A DNA stretch of 64,000 nucleotides from CALBTQ01 sp036725605 (GCA_036725605.1 DAIMDW010000003.1:62001-126000), one strand, 5' to 3'; positions 1-8,702 are shown, counted from the first letter of the stretch. Program-made: numbers and translations. Notes: generated by a model from the sequence alone, not told the origin.

Positions 1-1229
1 TGGTCGCTGCCCTGGCCGACTTCCTCGGCCGCTTTGCGCACGCCGTTGGCCAACAGATCGCCGATGCCTTCGCGCCGGGCGATTTTTTCGATCAACGCAA
101 AAATCGCCGGTCCGTTGCCCCACGTCGGCTCCAGGTCGCCCAGGTCGATCTGTTCCCGAGTGAGAATCCCCTTTTCGTAGCATTCGAATAACCAGGAGAT
201 CGCCACGCCGGCGGAAATCGTGTCGACGCCCAGCTTGTTGCACAGCATGTTGGCGACGGCCAGATCCTCGGGGCTTTCGTTGAGCAGGTTGGAGCCCAGG
301 GCGCCGGCCGTCTCGTATTCCGGCTGGGTGGTTTCCAAACCGGTATGCGGACCGCTTTGGATGCGGATCTTTTTGGCGCAGGCGATCGGACACATATAGC
401 AACCGTGGTGGTGCAACAGCATCTCTTTCGCATAGGCCTGACCGCTGATTTTCTCCGCGCCCTCCCATTCGCCCTGAGCGAAATTCTTGATCGGCAGGTC
501 GCCCGATTTTTCGCGGCGGGCCACGGCGCCGGCGGTGCCGAAATTGTGCAGACCGGCGGTACGTTCGCGGATTTGTTTATTGAGTTCCTTGGTGTAGGCC
601 GCCAACGCCGCGCGATCGTGCAGTTCGGGTTTTTGCGAACCGTTGACGGCGATGCCTTTGATTTTCTTTTCGCCGAATTTGGCGCCGATGCCGGTACGCC
701 CGGCCGCGCGGGGGAATTCGCCTTCGAACATCAGCGAGGCGAAGCCGACGTTGTTTTCGCCGCCCGGTCCGATGACGCCGATAATCGAACCTTCCGGCAG
801 TTGCGCGGTCAACGCCTTTTCCGCCGCAAAGGTGTCCAGGCCCCATAGATCATGGGCGTCGCGAAATTCCACCGTTTCGTCGTGAATGAACAAGGTCACC
901 GGATGCGCGCTGACGCCCTGAATGACCAGGCCGTCCAAGCCGGCGCGTTTGAGTTGCGCGCCGAACTTGCCGCCGACGCTGCTTTCGCCGATCACGCCGG
1001 TTTGCGGCGAGCGAAAGAGGAACGACGTTTTGCACGCCGTGGTAATGGGGAAGCCGGTGAGCAATCCGTTGGCCATGACGATCGCATCGTCGTCGCCGCT
1101 GTCGAACAACAGCTTGGCGCCGATGCCGCCGCCGCCGAAGAACAGCTTCAGGTCCTCTTCGGGCACTTCGCGGAAATCAACCTTCTGTTCGCCTAACTCA
1201 ACAACCGCAAATTTTCCGTAGTACCGCAT
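1..1229 (-). CDS. Aldehyde:ferredoxin oxidoreductase (AOR family), 3' end cut by window
   Basis: About 410 N-terminal residues are present; the family is usually near 600, so the C-terminal part lies outside the window. The protein begins MRYYGKFAVVELG and has the family's early GGGGIGAKLL segment, which binds the tungstopterin. A CxxCxxxC cluster at Cys277, Cys280 and Cys284 (HHGCYMCPIAC) supplies ligands for the [4Fe-4S] cluster. AOR enzymes oxidise aldehydes to carboxylates with ferredoxin as acceptor in the anaerobic cytoplasm. The ATG at 1229 matches the family N-terminus. It is the last visible gene of a co-directional set with the TPP enzyme (46 bp upstream) and the SDR, so its aldehyde may come from the TPP enzyme; that link is inferred. 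The fourth cluster Cys should lie beyond the edge. Confidence 0.9.
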   Translation of the reverse strand, partial: MRYYGKFAVVELGEQKVDFREVPEEDLKLFFGGGGIGAKLLFDSGDDDAIVMANGLLTGFPITTACKTSFLFRSPQTGVIGESSVGGKFGAQLKRAGLDGLVIQGVSAHPVTLFIHDETVEFRDAHDLWGLDTFAAEKALTAQLPEGSIIGVIGPGGENNVGFASLMFEGEFPRAAGRTGIGAKFGEKKIKGIAVNGSQKPELHDRAALAAYTKELNKQIRERTAGLHNFGTAGAVARREKSGDLPIKNFAQGEWEGAEKISGQAYAKEMLLHHHGCYMCPIACAKKIRIQSGPHTGLETTQPEYETAGALGSNLLNESPEDLAVANMLCNKLGVDTISAGVAISWLFECYEKGILTREQIDLGDLEPTWGNGPAIFALIEKIARREGIGDLLANGVRKAAEEVGQGSD

Positions 1230-1275
1230 GTCATCTTCCCTCGTTGGAAAAGATCACTCACCGGCTCCCGCACGA

Positions 1276-2955
1276 TCAGACGCTGGCCAGCGCCACGCTG
1301 CCCGGACTGATCGTCGACGGATCGGTCATGACGTTAATGCAGGCGGGTTTGCCCGACGCAAAGGCCGCCTCCAGCGCCGGGCGAATGTCTTCGGGCTTTT
1401 CCACGTAGTAGCCCTCGCCGCCCAACGCCTCGACCAATTTGTGATAATCGACTTTGCCGATATGGGTGCCGTCGTCGATCGCGTGCCCGATGCGCAACTG
1501 CTGGCTGTGACGGATCATGCCCCAGCCCAGGTCGTTGCTGATGACCACGACGATCGGGATGTTCTTGCGTACGGCGGTTTCGAATTCCATGAAATTGAAG
1601 CCCGTCGAGCCGTCGCCGATGATCAGGCACACGCGGCTGTCGGGATGCAGAATCTTCGCCGAGTTCGCATACGGCAGACCGACGCCCAGGCAACCGAACA
1701 GACCCGAATCCAGGTAGCGCCCCGCCTGCTTGATGGTGCGGGTCATGCCCATCCAGATCTGGGTATCGCCACCGTCGGCGATCACGATGTCGTCGTCGCG
1801 ATCCATGAAGTCGTTCACTTCGCGCGCCAGGCGCAACGGGTGAATCGGCGTGGCGTCGCTGTCCCAATTGGCCTGCGTGCTGGCCTTGGCCGTCTTTTCG
1901 GTCAGGCGCAGAATTTCCACCCACTGGCTGTACTGCGTTTTGAGCGTTTCGGCGTCGCCGCCCTCGTCGATCAAGCGATTGCACTGCTTGAGCAGCGCGC
2001 GGATGTCGCTGACGATGCCCAGGTCGACCGAATGATTACGGCCGATTTCCTCGGGCTCGATGTCGACCTGCACGATTTTCGCGCTGTTGTCGATCAACTG
2101 CCCAAAGAGGAAGAACAGGCTGATGCGCGTGCCGAGGAAAACAACCAGGTCGGCGTCGGATTGCGCAAACAGCGTCGCGCCGGGACGCAAACCCAGCGCC
2201 GATTCGAAGCAATACGGATGCGTGTCGGGAATCGTGCCGCGCCCCATGGTCACGGTGAACACGGGCACACCGATTTTCTCGGCCAAGGCGGTCAGTTCGT
2301 CGCCCGCGTCGGCATACCAGGCACCGCTGCCGGCGATGATCATCGGCTTTTTCGCTTCGCGCAGCATGGCGACCAGTTCGTCGGCCTTTTCCAGATCCAC
2401 CGGATGCGAAGCCACCGCCGTCTGCGGCTTTTTGGCGCTGAATTCATTGACCGCCGTATTGAGCACGTCCACCGGCAGTTCCAGGTATACCGGCCCCGGT
2501 CGACCGGCGGTGGTCAGGCGGTAAGCCAGGTCGATGAACTCGGCCACGCGCTCGGGCGAATGACAGACGAACGCCTTTTTGACCATCGGCTCGATGACCG
2601 GCGCCTGGCGAATGTCCTGTAAATCGAGCTTCTCGCATTTGCACATGGCCACGCAGCCGGAAATGATCAGCAGCGGCGCGTTGGCCATGTAAGCGTTGGC
2701 CACCGCCGAAAGCGCGTTGGTGAAGCCCGGCCCGGCCGTGACCATCACCACGCCCGGCTTGCGGGTCATGCGCCCGTACGCCTCGGCCATGAACACGGCC
2801 GCCTGTTCGTGACGCGTGTCGATCAACTTGATCGACGTGTTTTCCAGGTACTGGTAGATCGGCGTGATGTGTCCGCCGCTGAGGGTGAAAATACGATCGA
2901 TGCCGCGATCGAGCAGAGCCTGCGCCGCCAGTTGCGCGCCGGTTACGTTAGCCAT
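1276..2955 (-). CDS. Thiamine-diphosphate enzyme of the acetolactate synthase / 2-hydroxyacyl-CoA lyase group
   Basis: A 559-residue protein with all three TPP-enzyme domains. The N-terminal pyrimidine-binding domain has the catalytic Glu in RHEQAAVFMAEAYGR (about residue 50). A central domain follows, then the C-terminal PP domain with the GDG...N thiamine motif (IIGDGSTGF to VISNDLGWG, about 445-475). The length is that of acetolactate synthase large subunits and of oxalyl-CoA decarboxylase/2-hydroxyacyl-CoA lyase. No small regulatory subunit or branched-chain gene is nearby, and the neighbours are an SDR (30 bp upstream) and an AOR, so an aldehyde-forming lyase or decarboxylase role fits better than valine biosynthesis. 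The exact substrate cannot be read from sequence. Confidence 0.85.
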   Translation of the reverse strand: MANVTGAQLAAQALLDRGIDRIFTLSGGHITPIYQYLENTSIKLIDTRHEQAAVFMAEAYGRMTRKPGVVMVTAGPGFTNALSAVANAYMANAPLLIISGCVAMCKCEKLDLQDIRQAPVIEPMVKKAFVCHSPERVAEFIDLAYRLTTAGRPGPVYLELPVDVLNTAVNEFSAKKPQTAVASHPVDLEKADELVAMLREAKKPMIIAGSGAWYADAGDELTALAEKIGVPVFTVTMGRGTIPDTHPYCFESALGLRPGATLFAQSDADLVVFLGTRISLFFLFGQLIDNSAKIVQVDIEPEEIGRNHSVDLGIVSDIRALLKQCNRLIDEGGDAETLKTQYSQWVEILRLTEKTAKASTQANWDSDATPIHPLRLAREVNDFMDRDDDIVIADGGDTQIWMGMTRTIKQAGRYLDSGLFGCLGVGLPYANSAKILHPDSRVCLIIGDGSTGFNFMEFETAVRKNIPIVVVISNDLGWGMIRHSQQLRIGHAIDDGTHIGKVDYHKLVEALGGEGYYVEKPEDIRPALEAAFASGKPACINVMTDPSTISPGSVALASV

Positions 2956-2985
2956 GAGTTCCTCCCTATCTGAATTCGTTAAGAA

Positions 2986-3822
2986 TTAAAGTTCCATCAA
3001 CTGTCCGCCGGTGATGTTCAGCGCCTGCCCGGTCATGTACGAGGACATATCGGAGGCGAGGAACAACACCAGGTCGCCGGCTTCTTCCGGTTTGCCGATA
3101 CGACCCAACGGAATGGTCTTGCACATTTCCTTTTCACGATCCTCGACGGTGCCGCCCAGCGCGTCGGCTTCCAGGCCGAACCGCCATTTTTCCAGGTCGG
3201 TCATGATCTGCCCCGGGCAGATGCAGTTCACGCGGATGTTCATGCCGGCCAGTTCCTTGGCCATAACCTTGGTCAGCATGATCACCGCCGCTTTGGCCAC
3301 GGCGTACGCGCCGTTGAAGGTCGGCGGCACTTTGCCCGCGCGCGACGAGGTGTTGATGATGCTGCCCGGCCGACCGAACATCAGCGGCAGCAACGCGCGC
3401 GTCACGCGGAAGACGCCATGCAGGTTCACGTCGATCGTTTTCATCCACGCCGCTTCGTCGTACGTGAAGGAAAGATTCGGCACTCCGAAGGTCGCCCCGG
3501 CGTTGTTGCTCAGGATGTCCAGCGTTCCGAAGCGCTCCTTGACCTTGGCAACCATGGCGGCGATGGACGCCGGATCGGTGACGTCCAATTCGACGGCGAG
3601 CGTTTGCACGCCGTACTTTTCGGCCAACTCGCCGGCCAACGCCTCCATTTCATCCATCTTGCCCATGGGCACGCCGCAATCTTCCGAAGGCAACGAGCCC
3701 AGGTCGGCGATGATGATGTTTGCGCCCGCGCCCGCCAATTTTTCCGCGATGGCGAAACCGATGCCCGTTTTTTTTCCGGCACCGGTTATTAGCGCATTTT
3801 TCCCACTTAGCTGAATTTGCAT
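2986..3822 (-). CDS. SDR family NAD(P)-dependent dehydrogenase
   Basis: A 278-residue classical short-chain dehydrogenase. It has the nucleotide-binding TGAGKKTGIG motif (residues 14-23), a DVTD acidic motif, NNAG, the catalytic Ser in NTSSRAG and the YxxxK pair in AYAVAKAA. The C-terminus (LASDMSSYMTGQALNITGGQLMEL) is typical of the 3-oxoacyl reductase-like branch. It acts in the cytoplasm, reducing a ketone or oxidising a secondary alcohol; the substrate is unknown. The ATG at 3822 has a good ribosome site (AAAGGAG, 6 nt away). It is the first gene of the SDR > TPP enzyme > AOR set, and a pair of inverted repeats 90-125 bp upstream could be its operator. Confidence 0.9.
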   Translation of the reverse strand: MQIQLSGKNALITGAGKKTGIGFAIAEKLAGAGANIIIADLGSLPSEDCGVPMGKMDEMEALAGELAEKYGVQTLAVELDVTDPASIAAMVAKVKERFGTLDILSNNAGATFGVPNLSFTYDEAAWMKTIDVNLHGVFRVTRALLPLMFGRPGSIINTSSRAGKVPPTFNGAYAVAKAAVIMLTKVMAKELAGMNIRVNCICPGQIMTDLEKWRFGLEADALGGTVEDREKEMCKTIPLGRIGKPEEAGDLVLFLASDMSSYMTGQALNITGGQLMEL

Positions 3823-3874
3823 TCCTTACTCCTTTGCCTTGCGTAACTTACCGACATAACAAGTACTTTGCAAC

Positions 3875-3884
3875 TGAATATTCA
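3875..3884. promoter_or_regulatory. 10-bp perfect palindrome TGAATATTCA
   Basis: A perfect palindrome between the SDR start and the tandem inverted repeat at 3912-3945. It uses the same TGAAT half-site vocabulary, so it may be an extra regulator contact. It is short enough to arise by chance in this AT-rich gap. Confidence 0.25.
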
Positions 3885-3911
3885 AACTGAAATATGTCTT
3901 TTCGAGCATAT

Positions 3912-3945
3912 AATGAATATAGTTCATTGTATGAACGTCATTCAT
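3912..3945. promoter_or_regulatory. Tandem inverted repeats, candidate TetR-type operator
   Basis: Two inverted repeats lie side by side: AATGAA-tatag-TTCATT (3912-3928) and ATGAA-cgtca-TTCAT (3931-3945). Their centres are 18 bp apart. The inner arms also form TTCAT-tgt-ATGAA. TGAAT-type palindromes of about 15-18 bp are the usual target of TetR-family dimers, including many that sense acyl-CoAs. The site lies about 90 bp upstream of the SDR start, so it probably controls the SDR/TPP enzyme/AOR operon. No TetR gene is in the window. Confidence 0.5.
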
Positions 3946-3992
3946 TTATACGTGGAAACTATAGGATCCGCAAGGGCTTTTATAAGAAATTT

Positions 3993-5825
3993 TCAGGTAC
4001 TTTTTACGGGCGAAACGCCGTTGTTATTCTTGTGATGATGGTCGTCGTGCTCATTGACCAGGGCGATCAACCGTTCGCCCGGTTCCGGCAGCAACCGCGT
4101 GTCGGTGGTAAAGGGAACCAGCGTTTTTTCCTTGGTGATCAGAAAGAGCGGGACGGCGGTTTTGTAGTGCTTTTTAAAAGTCTCATAGTTGAACCGCGGG
4201 GTGAGATTGACCGTTTTGATGCGTCCGAGTTCCTCGCATTGCGTGGCGAAATAGTCGAAGTTGAATTCGCGCCCAAACAGCAAACGCCCTTGCAGATGCT
4301 TGAGGGGCATCGAGCTTTTGTCCGCCCCTTTCGGCGGTAACTGAAACACGTTCGAGCGCCCAACCACCTCGGCGAAACGTAACGCCGCCAGGGAATTCGC
4401 TTCGTCGTTGCGCGTCATCGCCAGCAGCCGCCCGATGCTGTGCATGGCCACGTTTTCGAAGATCGTCGGCGAGACGATGTTGCCGTTGTAGGCGGCCAGT
4501 CCTTCCATTTTCGCGGCGCTGACGTTGTTCCAGTTGGTGTCGACGAGCATGACCTCGAAGCCCTCGCGCCTGACCGCCTTGGCGATTTCCCGCGCCCATT
4601 TGTGCGCACTGACGAACAACAAACCCTGCGGCGACGGATTCGACAATTTGAGATAACGAGCCAGCGGCGCGGCGGTCAGACCGTAGACCACCACGGTCAC
4701 GACGATCACGAAGAACACTTCGGGCACGAGTCGATCGGCGCCGGCAAAGCCATGCTGCGCCAGGTACAGACCGAATACCGAGGAGACGGCGGCGGCGACG
4801 ATGCCGCGCGGGGCCATCCAGGCCAGAAAGAGGCGCTCGCTGCGGCGCAACCGTGCGCCGACCGTGGAGAAGGACACGGCGGCCGGGCGGACGATCAAAA
4901 TCAGGAACGCAACGAATCCGGCGCTGGCCAGGCTGATTTTCTGCAGGTCGCTCATTTGCAGACGCGCGGCGAGCAGCACGAACAAACCGGCGATCAACAG
5001 CACGCGCAGCCGTTCCTTGAATTCGATGATGTGCCGCACCGACACCCACGGTTGATTGCCCAGCACGATGCCCATGACCGTCACAGCCAGCAAGCCCGAT
5101 TCCGGTTGGATGAGGTTCGCGGCGATGAACGCACCGATGGCCATCATCAGGGTGACCGGTTCGTGCATCAGGTCCGGCAACCAATAACGTTTAAGGAAAT
5201 AGGCGATGATCAACGCGCCGGCCACGCCGATCAACGTTCCCCCGCCGAAGGCCTTCAGCAACCCCCACGCGACCAGCGAGGCGGAGCTGTGCCCCTCGCC
5301 CGCGATCAGGATTTCGAAAACGAGCACGGCCAGAATGGCGCCGACCGGGTCGTTGACGATGCCTTCCCATTTGGCAATGGCGCCCACCCGCCCCATCGGC
5401 CGGATATACAGCAACAGCGGAATGATCACCGTCGGTCCGGTGACGATGAGAATCGCGCCGAGCAACGCGGCCAGCCCGAAGTCGAAGCCCAGGCACAACC
5501 AGGCGCCGAAGGTAGCGAGGATCCAGGTGACCAGGCCACCGACGAGGATCATGCTCCAGATAATGTAGCCGTCTTCCTTGAGCGCGCGGATGTTCAGGCT
5601 CAGGCCGCCCTCGAAAAGAATCACGGCCACCGCCAACGAAATGGTCGGAAAAAGGACTTCGCCCAGCATATCGTCGGGATGCAAAAAGCCGGTCACCGGA
5701 CCCGCGAGAAAGCCGACAACCAAGAGGACAAGAATCGAAGGCAGGTGCAGCCGCCAGGCCAACCATTGCGCAACGGTGCCCAGTACGAGAATGCTGCCCA
5801 GACCGATCAGTACTTCATTTTCCAA
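3993..5825 (-). CDS. Cation:proton antiporter, CPA1 (NhaP-like), with C-terminal TrkA-N-like domain
   Basis: A 610-residue membrane protein. Residues 1-400 hold about 12 hydrophobic segments with CPA1 signatures: FEGGLSL (about 73), VTGPTVIIPLL and the ion-binding ND motif in EGIVNDPVGA (about 155). Residues 400-560 form a Rossmann-like, TrkA-N-type region (GLLFVSAHKWAREIAKAVRREG, VMLVDTN), followed by a TrkA-C-like tail. It should exchange Na+ or K+ for H+ at the inner membrane, gated by a nucleotide bound to the cytoplasmic domain. The start is TTG at 5825, chosen because GGGAG lies 7 nt upstream and the first helix begins at once. It is transcribed alone, downstream of the rbp terminator. 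Confidence 0.9.
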   Translation of the reverse strand: MENEVLIGLGSILVLGTVAQWLAWRLHLPSILVLLVVGFLAGPVTGFLHPDDMLGEVLFPTISLAVAVILFEGGLSLNIRALKEDGYIIWSMILVGGLVTWILATFGAWLCLGFDFGLAALLGAILIVTGPTVIIPLLLYIRPMGRVGAIAKWEGIVNDPVGAILAVLVFEILIAGEGHSSASLVAWGLLKAFGGGTLIGVAGALIIAYFLKRYWLPDLMHEPVTLMMAIGAFIAANLIQPESGLLAVTVMGIVLGNQPWVSVRHIIEFKERLRVLLIAGLFVLLAARLQMSDLQKISLASAGFVAFLILIVRPAAVSFSTVGARLRRSERLFLAWMAPRGIVAAAVSSVFGLYLAQHGFAGADRLVPEVFFVIVVTVVVYGLTAAPLARYLKLSNPSPQGLLFVSAHKWAREIAKAVRREGFEVMLVDTNWNNVSAAKMEGLAAYNGNIVSPTIFENVAMHSIGRLLAMTRNDEANSLAALRFAEVVGRSNVFQLPPKGADKSSMPLKHLQGRLLFGREFNFDYFATQCEELGRIKTVNLTPRFNYETFKKHYKTAVPLFLITKEKTLVPFTTDTRLLPEPGERLIALVNEHDDHHHKNNNGVSPVKST

Positions 5826-5883
5826 GAAGGTTCTCCCATAAGAAGCAACATAATTTCTTTACCGTCTTGGTTCAATCAGGCGC

Positions 5884-5912
5884 AAAAAAAACCCGATGCG
5901 CGAACATCGGGC
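5884..5912 (-). terminator. Rho-independent terminator of the RRM gene
   Basis: Read on the minus strand, CCCGATG-ttcgcg-CATCGGG forms a 7-bp GC-rich hairpin followed directly by eight T. It lies 27 bp past the stop codon of the RRM protein gene. Confidence 0.9.
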
Positions 5913-5938
5913 TCGTTGCATACAAAATAAAACGGTTG

Positions 5939-6247
5939 TTAGAAGCGAGGCGGACGCCCGCCGTGACCGCCACGGCCACCACCACCGCCGCCACCACGCT
6001 GTTTTTCCATCGCCCGGTCGACTTTAATGGTGCGACCGTCGAGGTCGGCGCCGTTCATTTCGGAGACGGCCGCCTCAGCCGATTCTTCATCGGCGAAGGT
6101 AACGAAACCGAAACCGCGCGAACGGCCGGTGTCACGATCGGTGATCACTTTGGCTTCCGCGATTTCGCCGAACCGCGAGAAGGCCTCATGCAAACTCTGA
6201 TCGTTCGTACCCCAGCTCAGGTTTCCAACATACAGTTTCTTGGACAT
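5939..6247 (-). CDS. Small RRM-domain RNA-binding protein with Gly-rich tail
   Basis: A 102-residue protein: one RNA recognition motif (residues 3-80) with RNP2 as KLYVGNLSW and RNP1 as RSRGFGFVTF, then a Gly/Arg-rich tail (RGGGGGGGRGGHGG). This architecture matches the bacterial Rbp proteins best known in cyanobacteria and also common in deltaproteobacteria. In that family expression is often cold-induced and the protein binds RNA; the target here is unknown. The gene is monocistronic, with its own terminator and a very stable palindrome in the leader (6270-6293), 23 bp upstream of the ATG, suggesting post-transcriptional control. Confidence 0.93.
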   Translation of the reverse strand: MSKKLYVGNLSWGTNDQSLHEAFSRFGEIAEAKVITDRDTGRSRGFGFVTFADEESAEAAVSEMNGADLDGRTIKVDRAMEKQRGGGGGGGRGGHGGRPPRF

Positions 6248-6566
6248 GTCTCGATCTCTCTTTCCTTACGACGTTCCGGTCGACCGGAACGTCAACGTTG
6301 CGCGGGACTCCCCCCGCCAGTTGACTCGATTTACCTGAGGAAACATACTTCTCCGGTGCGCACCAATCACCTATTGGAAACCTGTGAGGTCAATACGGCA
6401 GGCCGATCCGGATATGCTGATTCCCTTTCTCCAGGCAAATAACGTATCTGCATATAATGTTAATGTGTCCAACCTTGCATGTAAATGGCCTTTTTCACAT
6501 TAATGCAAATCTATTATTTGTCCGTCAGGGCACGGTTTGACAGCGAATCGACCGGAAATCGACCGG
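6248..6566. other. 319-bp intergenic region with palindromes, no gene seen
   Basis: This gap separates the RRM gene leader from the 3' end of the phosphoesterase gene. It contains the 24-bp palindrome at 6270-6293, a smaller inverted repeat CCAAT-cacct-ATTGG at 6363-6377, and a direct repeat ATCGACCGG (two copies near 6548-6566). I found no convincing ORF, tRNA or known riboswitch core, and no clear terminator for the phosphoesterase gene. Confidence 0.5.
6270..6293. promoter_or_regulatory. Perfect 24-bp palindrome in the RRM gene leader
   Basis: Arms GACGTTCCGG and CCGGAACGTC flank a TCGA centre with no mismatch. If transcribed it folds as a 10-bp stem with a UCGA tetraloop, 23 nt before the start codon. 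It could be an RNA structure controlling translation or decay, or a DNA operator. Confidence 0.55.
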
Positions 6567-8549
6567 TTATTGATATAACGTTCCCAGTACTTCGTCGGAA
6601 GTAATCGGGCCGTCAGTCGGAATATCCGCCAGTTGCTCGACGATTTCCGAGGGAATCTGGAAGACCAACTCGACATTGCGTTCGCCGTCCTCCCCCATAC
6701 CGCCAAAGTCCGACGAGCCGTCGTAACCTCGACGCAGCATATCGTCGAAAGCCAACTCGCGACCGAGCAACGCCAGTTCATCACTGTCATCGTTTTCAGT
6801 CGGCCAGGTGTCGAAGAGCGTCATAAAAATCGATCCGGTGCCGTCGCGATTGTCGACGATCTCGACGATGCGTGACTGCTGCGGAAACTCGATGCCCGAC
6901 GAGGTTTCCACTTCCCAGTAGCCGTAAAGCGGATCTTCATTTTCCGCCCGGCGCGCGAACACGCGGTTATGGTGGCCGTGTCCGACCAGGTGCAAGATCA
7001 CGTTGGGATACGAGTTGAGCACGCTGCGCAACCGTTCGCCGTGGTTGGGAATTGCGCCGCTGTAATGGTGGTTGGCGAGAATGACCATCACCTGATCTTC
7101 CACCGCCTGCTGCAATTCGCTTTCCAGCCAGGTGAATTGTTCCTCGCTGAGACCACCGTCGTCGAAGAAAAGAATTTCGCAACTATCCAGCACCAGCAAC
7201 CGCAGCGGAATGCCGGTTTGGCCGGCCAGCGCGGCGCTGTCGAGACGATAATATCCGCCATCGTCGCCATTGATTTCGGTGTCACCATTGCGGTCGATAA
7301 AACCATGGCCCTGCTCATGGAGCATCGAGAGCAGAAGATCATGGCGCATGAACATCCGGTCCGGATCGGCGGCGATCGTCACTCCATCGTCGGAGGAATC
7401 GCCCGGTGTATTGTGGGTCAGGGTCAGCAAGTTGAAACGCTCATCGATATCGATGCTGTAATCGTCGGGGATCTGCCCTGCCAGTTTGAGCGTTTGAATG
7501 ACAATGCGCCAATCGATGTTCATGCCGAACAGGCCGTCGCCGATGTACAATTTCTGATGCGGATTTTCTTCCCAATAAGCCAGGGTACCGCCCAGGCCGG
7601 GAATGAATCCGTACGGCGAACGGTCGCTCACGAAGCTATCGGTTTTGTAGAACGTCAGGAACGAATCGGGATCGAAGGTGCCGGTGGCCAACACATCGTG
7701 GTTGCCCACGGCGGCAAACCAGGGCAACGGATCGCCGTTGGACAGGCGCAGACCCGGCGTGGCCAGGTCGGCGTTGGAGTTGGGGTAGCCCTCCCGATCG
7801 AAGGCATTGATGTTGTTGCCGTCGCCATCGGTTTCCTGAATGCCGAAATTGCGCTCGCCGCGGTTGCGGCCGGTAGTAGGATCCAGATCCAACTCGCCCG
7901 AGTCCGGAGACGTCCAACCGGCCTCGCCGGTGGTCAGGCCGTTGCCGTCGAGAACATCGATGAACTGCTCCAACTCGTTCAACTGCCCGTTGTCGGTCAT
8001 ATCGCCGAGCGCCAACGCAAAGTTGAAATCGCGCCCGTAATCGAGCTGAATGTGGTTGGCCGTGCGCACCATGGCGTTTAGCAACTGCGCCCCCAAGTCT
8101 TCCTGTGGGCGGAACGCCGAATTGAAGGCGCCATCCAAAATGGTCAACGCATCGAAGAAGGTCAAACGCACGGGGGATTCTTCATCCGTCTGGTGCAAGT
8201 CGGACAACACCATAAAGTAGCTGAGCGACAAACGATCCTGTCCGCCGGTCGGTACGGTTTCCGTAGCCAACAGGTCGTTGCGAATCTCGCGCGGATCGCC
8301 GGGACCCTCGCCCAAAATCCAGCTATCGCCGAGGGGAATCGGGATATAGGTCAAATCAAGCGTGGTCGGCACATAATCTTCGGGTTCGGAACCGTCGTCA
8401 TCGTCATCATCATCGTCGGTATCGTCATCGGCGGAAGCGTCGTCATTATCGTCGTTGTCATCATCGTCATCGCCGCAGCCGGCGACGATCGACAAAGAAA
8501 ACAACATCATGAGAACCAACCAAAAAACGCCAAATTTTGTCGAGTGCAT
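6567..8549 (-). CDS. Secreted metallophosphoesterase lipoprotein with Asp-rich linker
   Basis: A 660-residue protein. The signal peptide ends in a lipobox (IVAGC, Cys25), followed at once by an Asp-rich linker to about residue 55. The rest is a calcineurin-like phosphoesterase with its metal motifs in order: DLH in MVLSDLHQ, GDMTDN, GNHD in AAVGNHDVL, NHH in LANHHYSG and GHGHHN. All dinuclear metal ligands are present, so it is probably active, cleaving phosphate mono- or diesters outside the cytoplasm; the substrate is unknown. It is transcribed alone, divergently from the acetoacetate decarboxylase-like gene. Confidence 0.9.
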   Translation of the reverse strand: MHSTKFGVFWLVLMMLFSLSIVAGCGDDDDDNDDNDDASADDDTDDDDDDDDGSEPEDYVPTTLDLTYIPIPLGDSWILGEGPGDPREIRNDLLATETVPTGGQDRLSLSYFMVLSDLHQTDEESPVRLTFFDALTILDGAFNSAFRPQEDLGAQLLNAMVRTANHIQLDYGRDFNFALALGDMTDNGQLNELEQFIDVLDGNGLTTGEAGWTSPDSGELDLDPTTGRNRGERNFGIQETDGDGNNINAFDREGYPNSNADLATPGLRLSNGDPLPWFAAVGNHDVLATGTFDPDSFLTFYKTDSFVSDRSPYGFIPGLGGTLAYWEENPHQKLYIGDGLFGMNIDWRIVIQTLKLAGQIPDDYSIDIDERFNLLTLTHNTPGDSSDDGVTIAADPDRMFMRHDLLLSMLHEQGHGFIDRNGDTEINGDDGGYYRLDSAALAGQTGIPLRLLVLDSCEILFFDDGGLSEEQFTWLESELQQAVEDQVMVILANHHYSGAIPNHGERLRSVLNSYPNVILHLVGHGHHNRVFARRAENEDPLYGYWEVETSSGIEFPQQSRIVEIVDNRDGTGSIFMTLFDTWPTENDDSDELALLGRELAFDDMLRRGYDGSSDFGGMGEDGERNVELVFQIPSEIVEQLADIPTDGPITSDEVLGTLYQ

Positions 8550-8673
8550 AAAACAACCTCTTCAATTGTCGAACTTGCATATTCTAACAATTTACTAACA
8601 AATCAAGCCTCTTTAACCAATTTTTATTAATGGATCCGCACCGCTCTTTGATAGCGTAATTCTGCGGTAGTTC

Positions 8674-8702
8674 TTGGTGCCTATGGGTCAAACAAGTATA
8701 AT
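8674..8702 (+). promoter_or_regulatory. Sigma-70 type promoter, TTGGTG-17-TATAAT
   Basis: A -35 box TTGGTG (8674-8679), exactly 17 bp of spacer and a perfect -10 TATAAT (8697-8702). It predicts a start near 8709 and a leader of about 28 nt before the ATG at 8737. This also argues against translation starting at 8674. Confidence 0.65.

Noticed and set aside
1228..2622. Long plus-strand reading frame (464 codons) opposite the TPP enzyme
   Set aside because: It is antisense to a gene with complete family motifs; its product is His/Arg/Gln-rich with no domain, as expected from reading a high-GC gene backwards.
6294..6400. Possible riboswitch in the RRM gene leader
   Set aside because: GC-rich stretches are present but no cobalamin, TPP, SAM or glycine riboswitch core could be matched.
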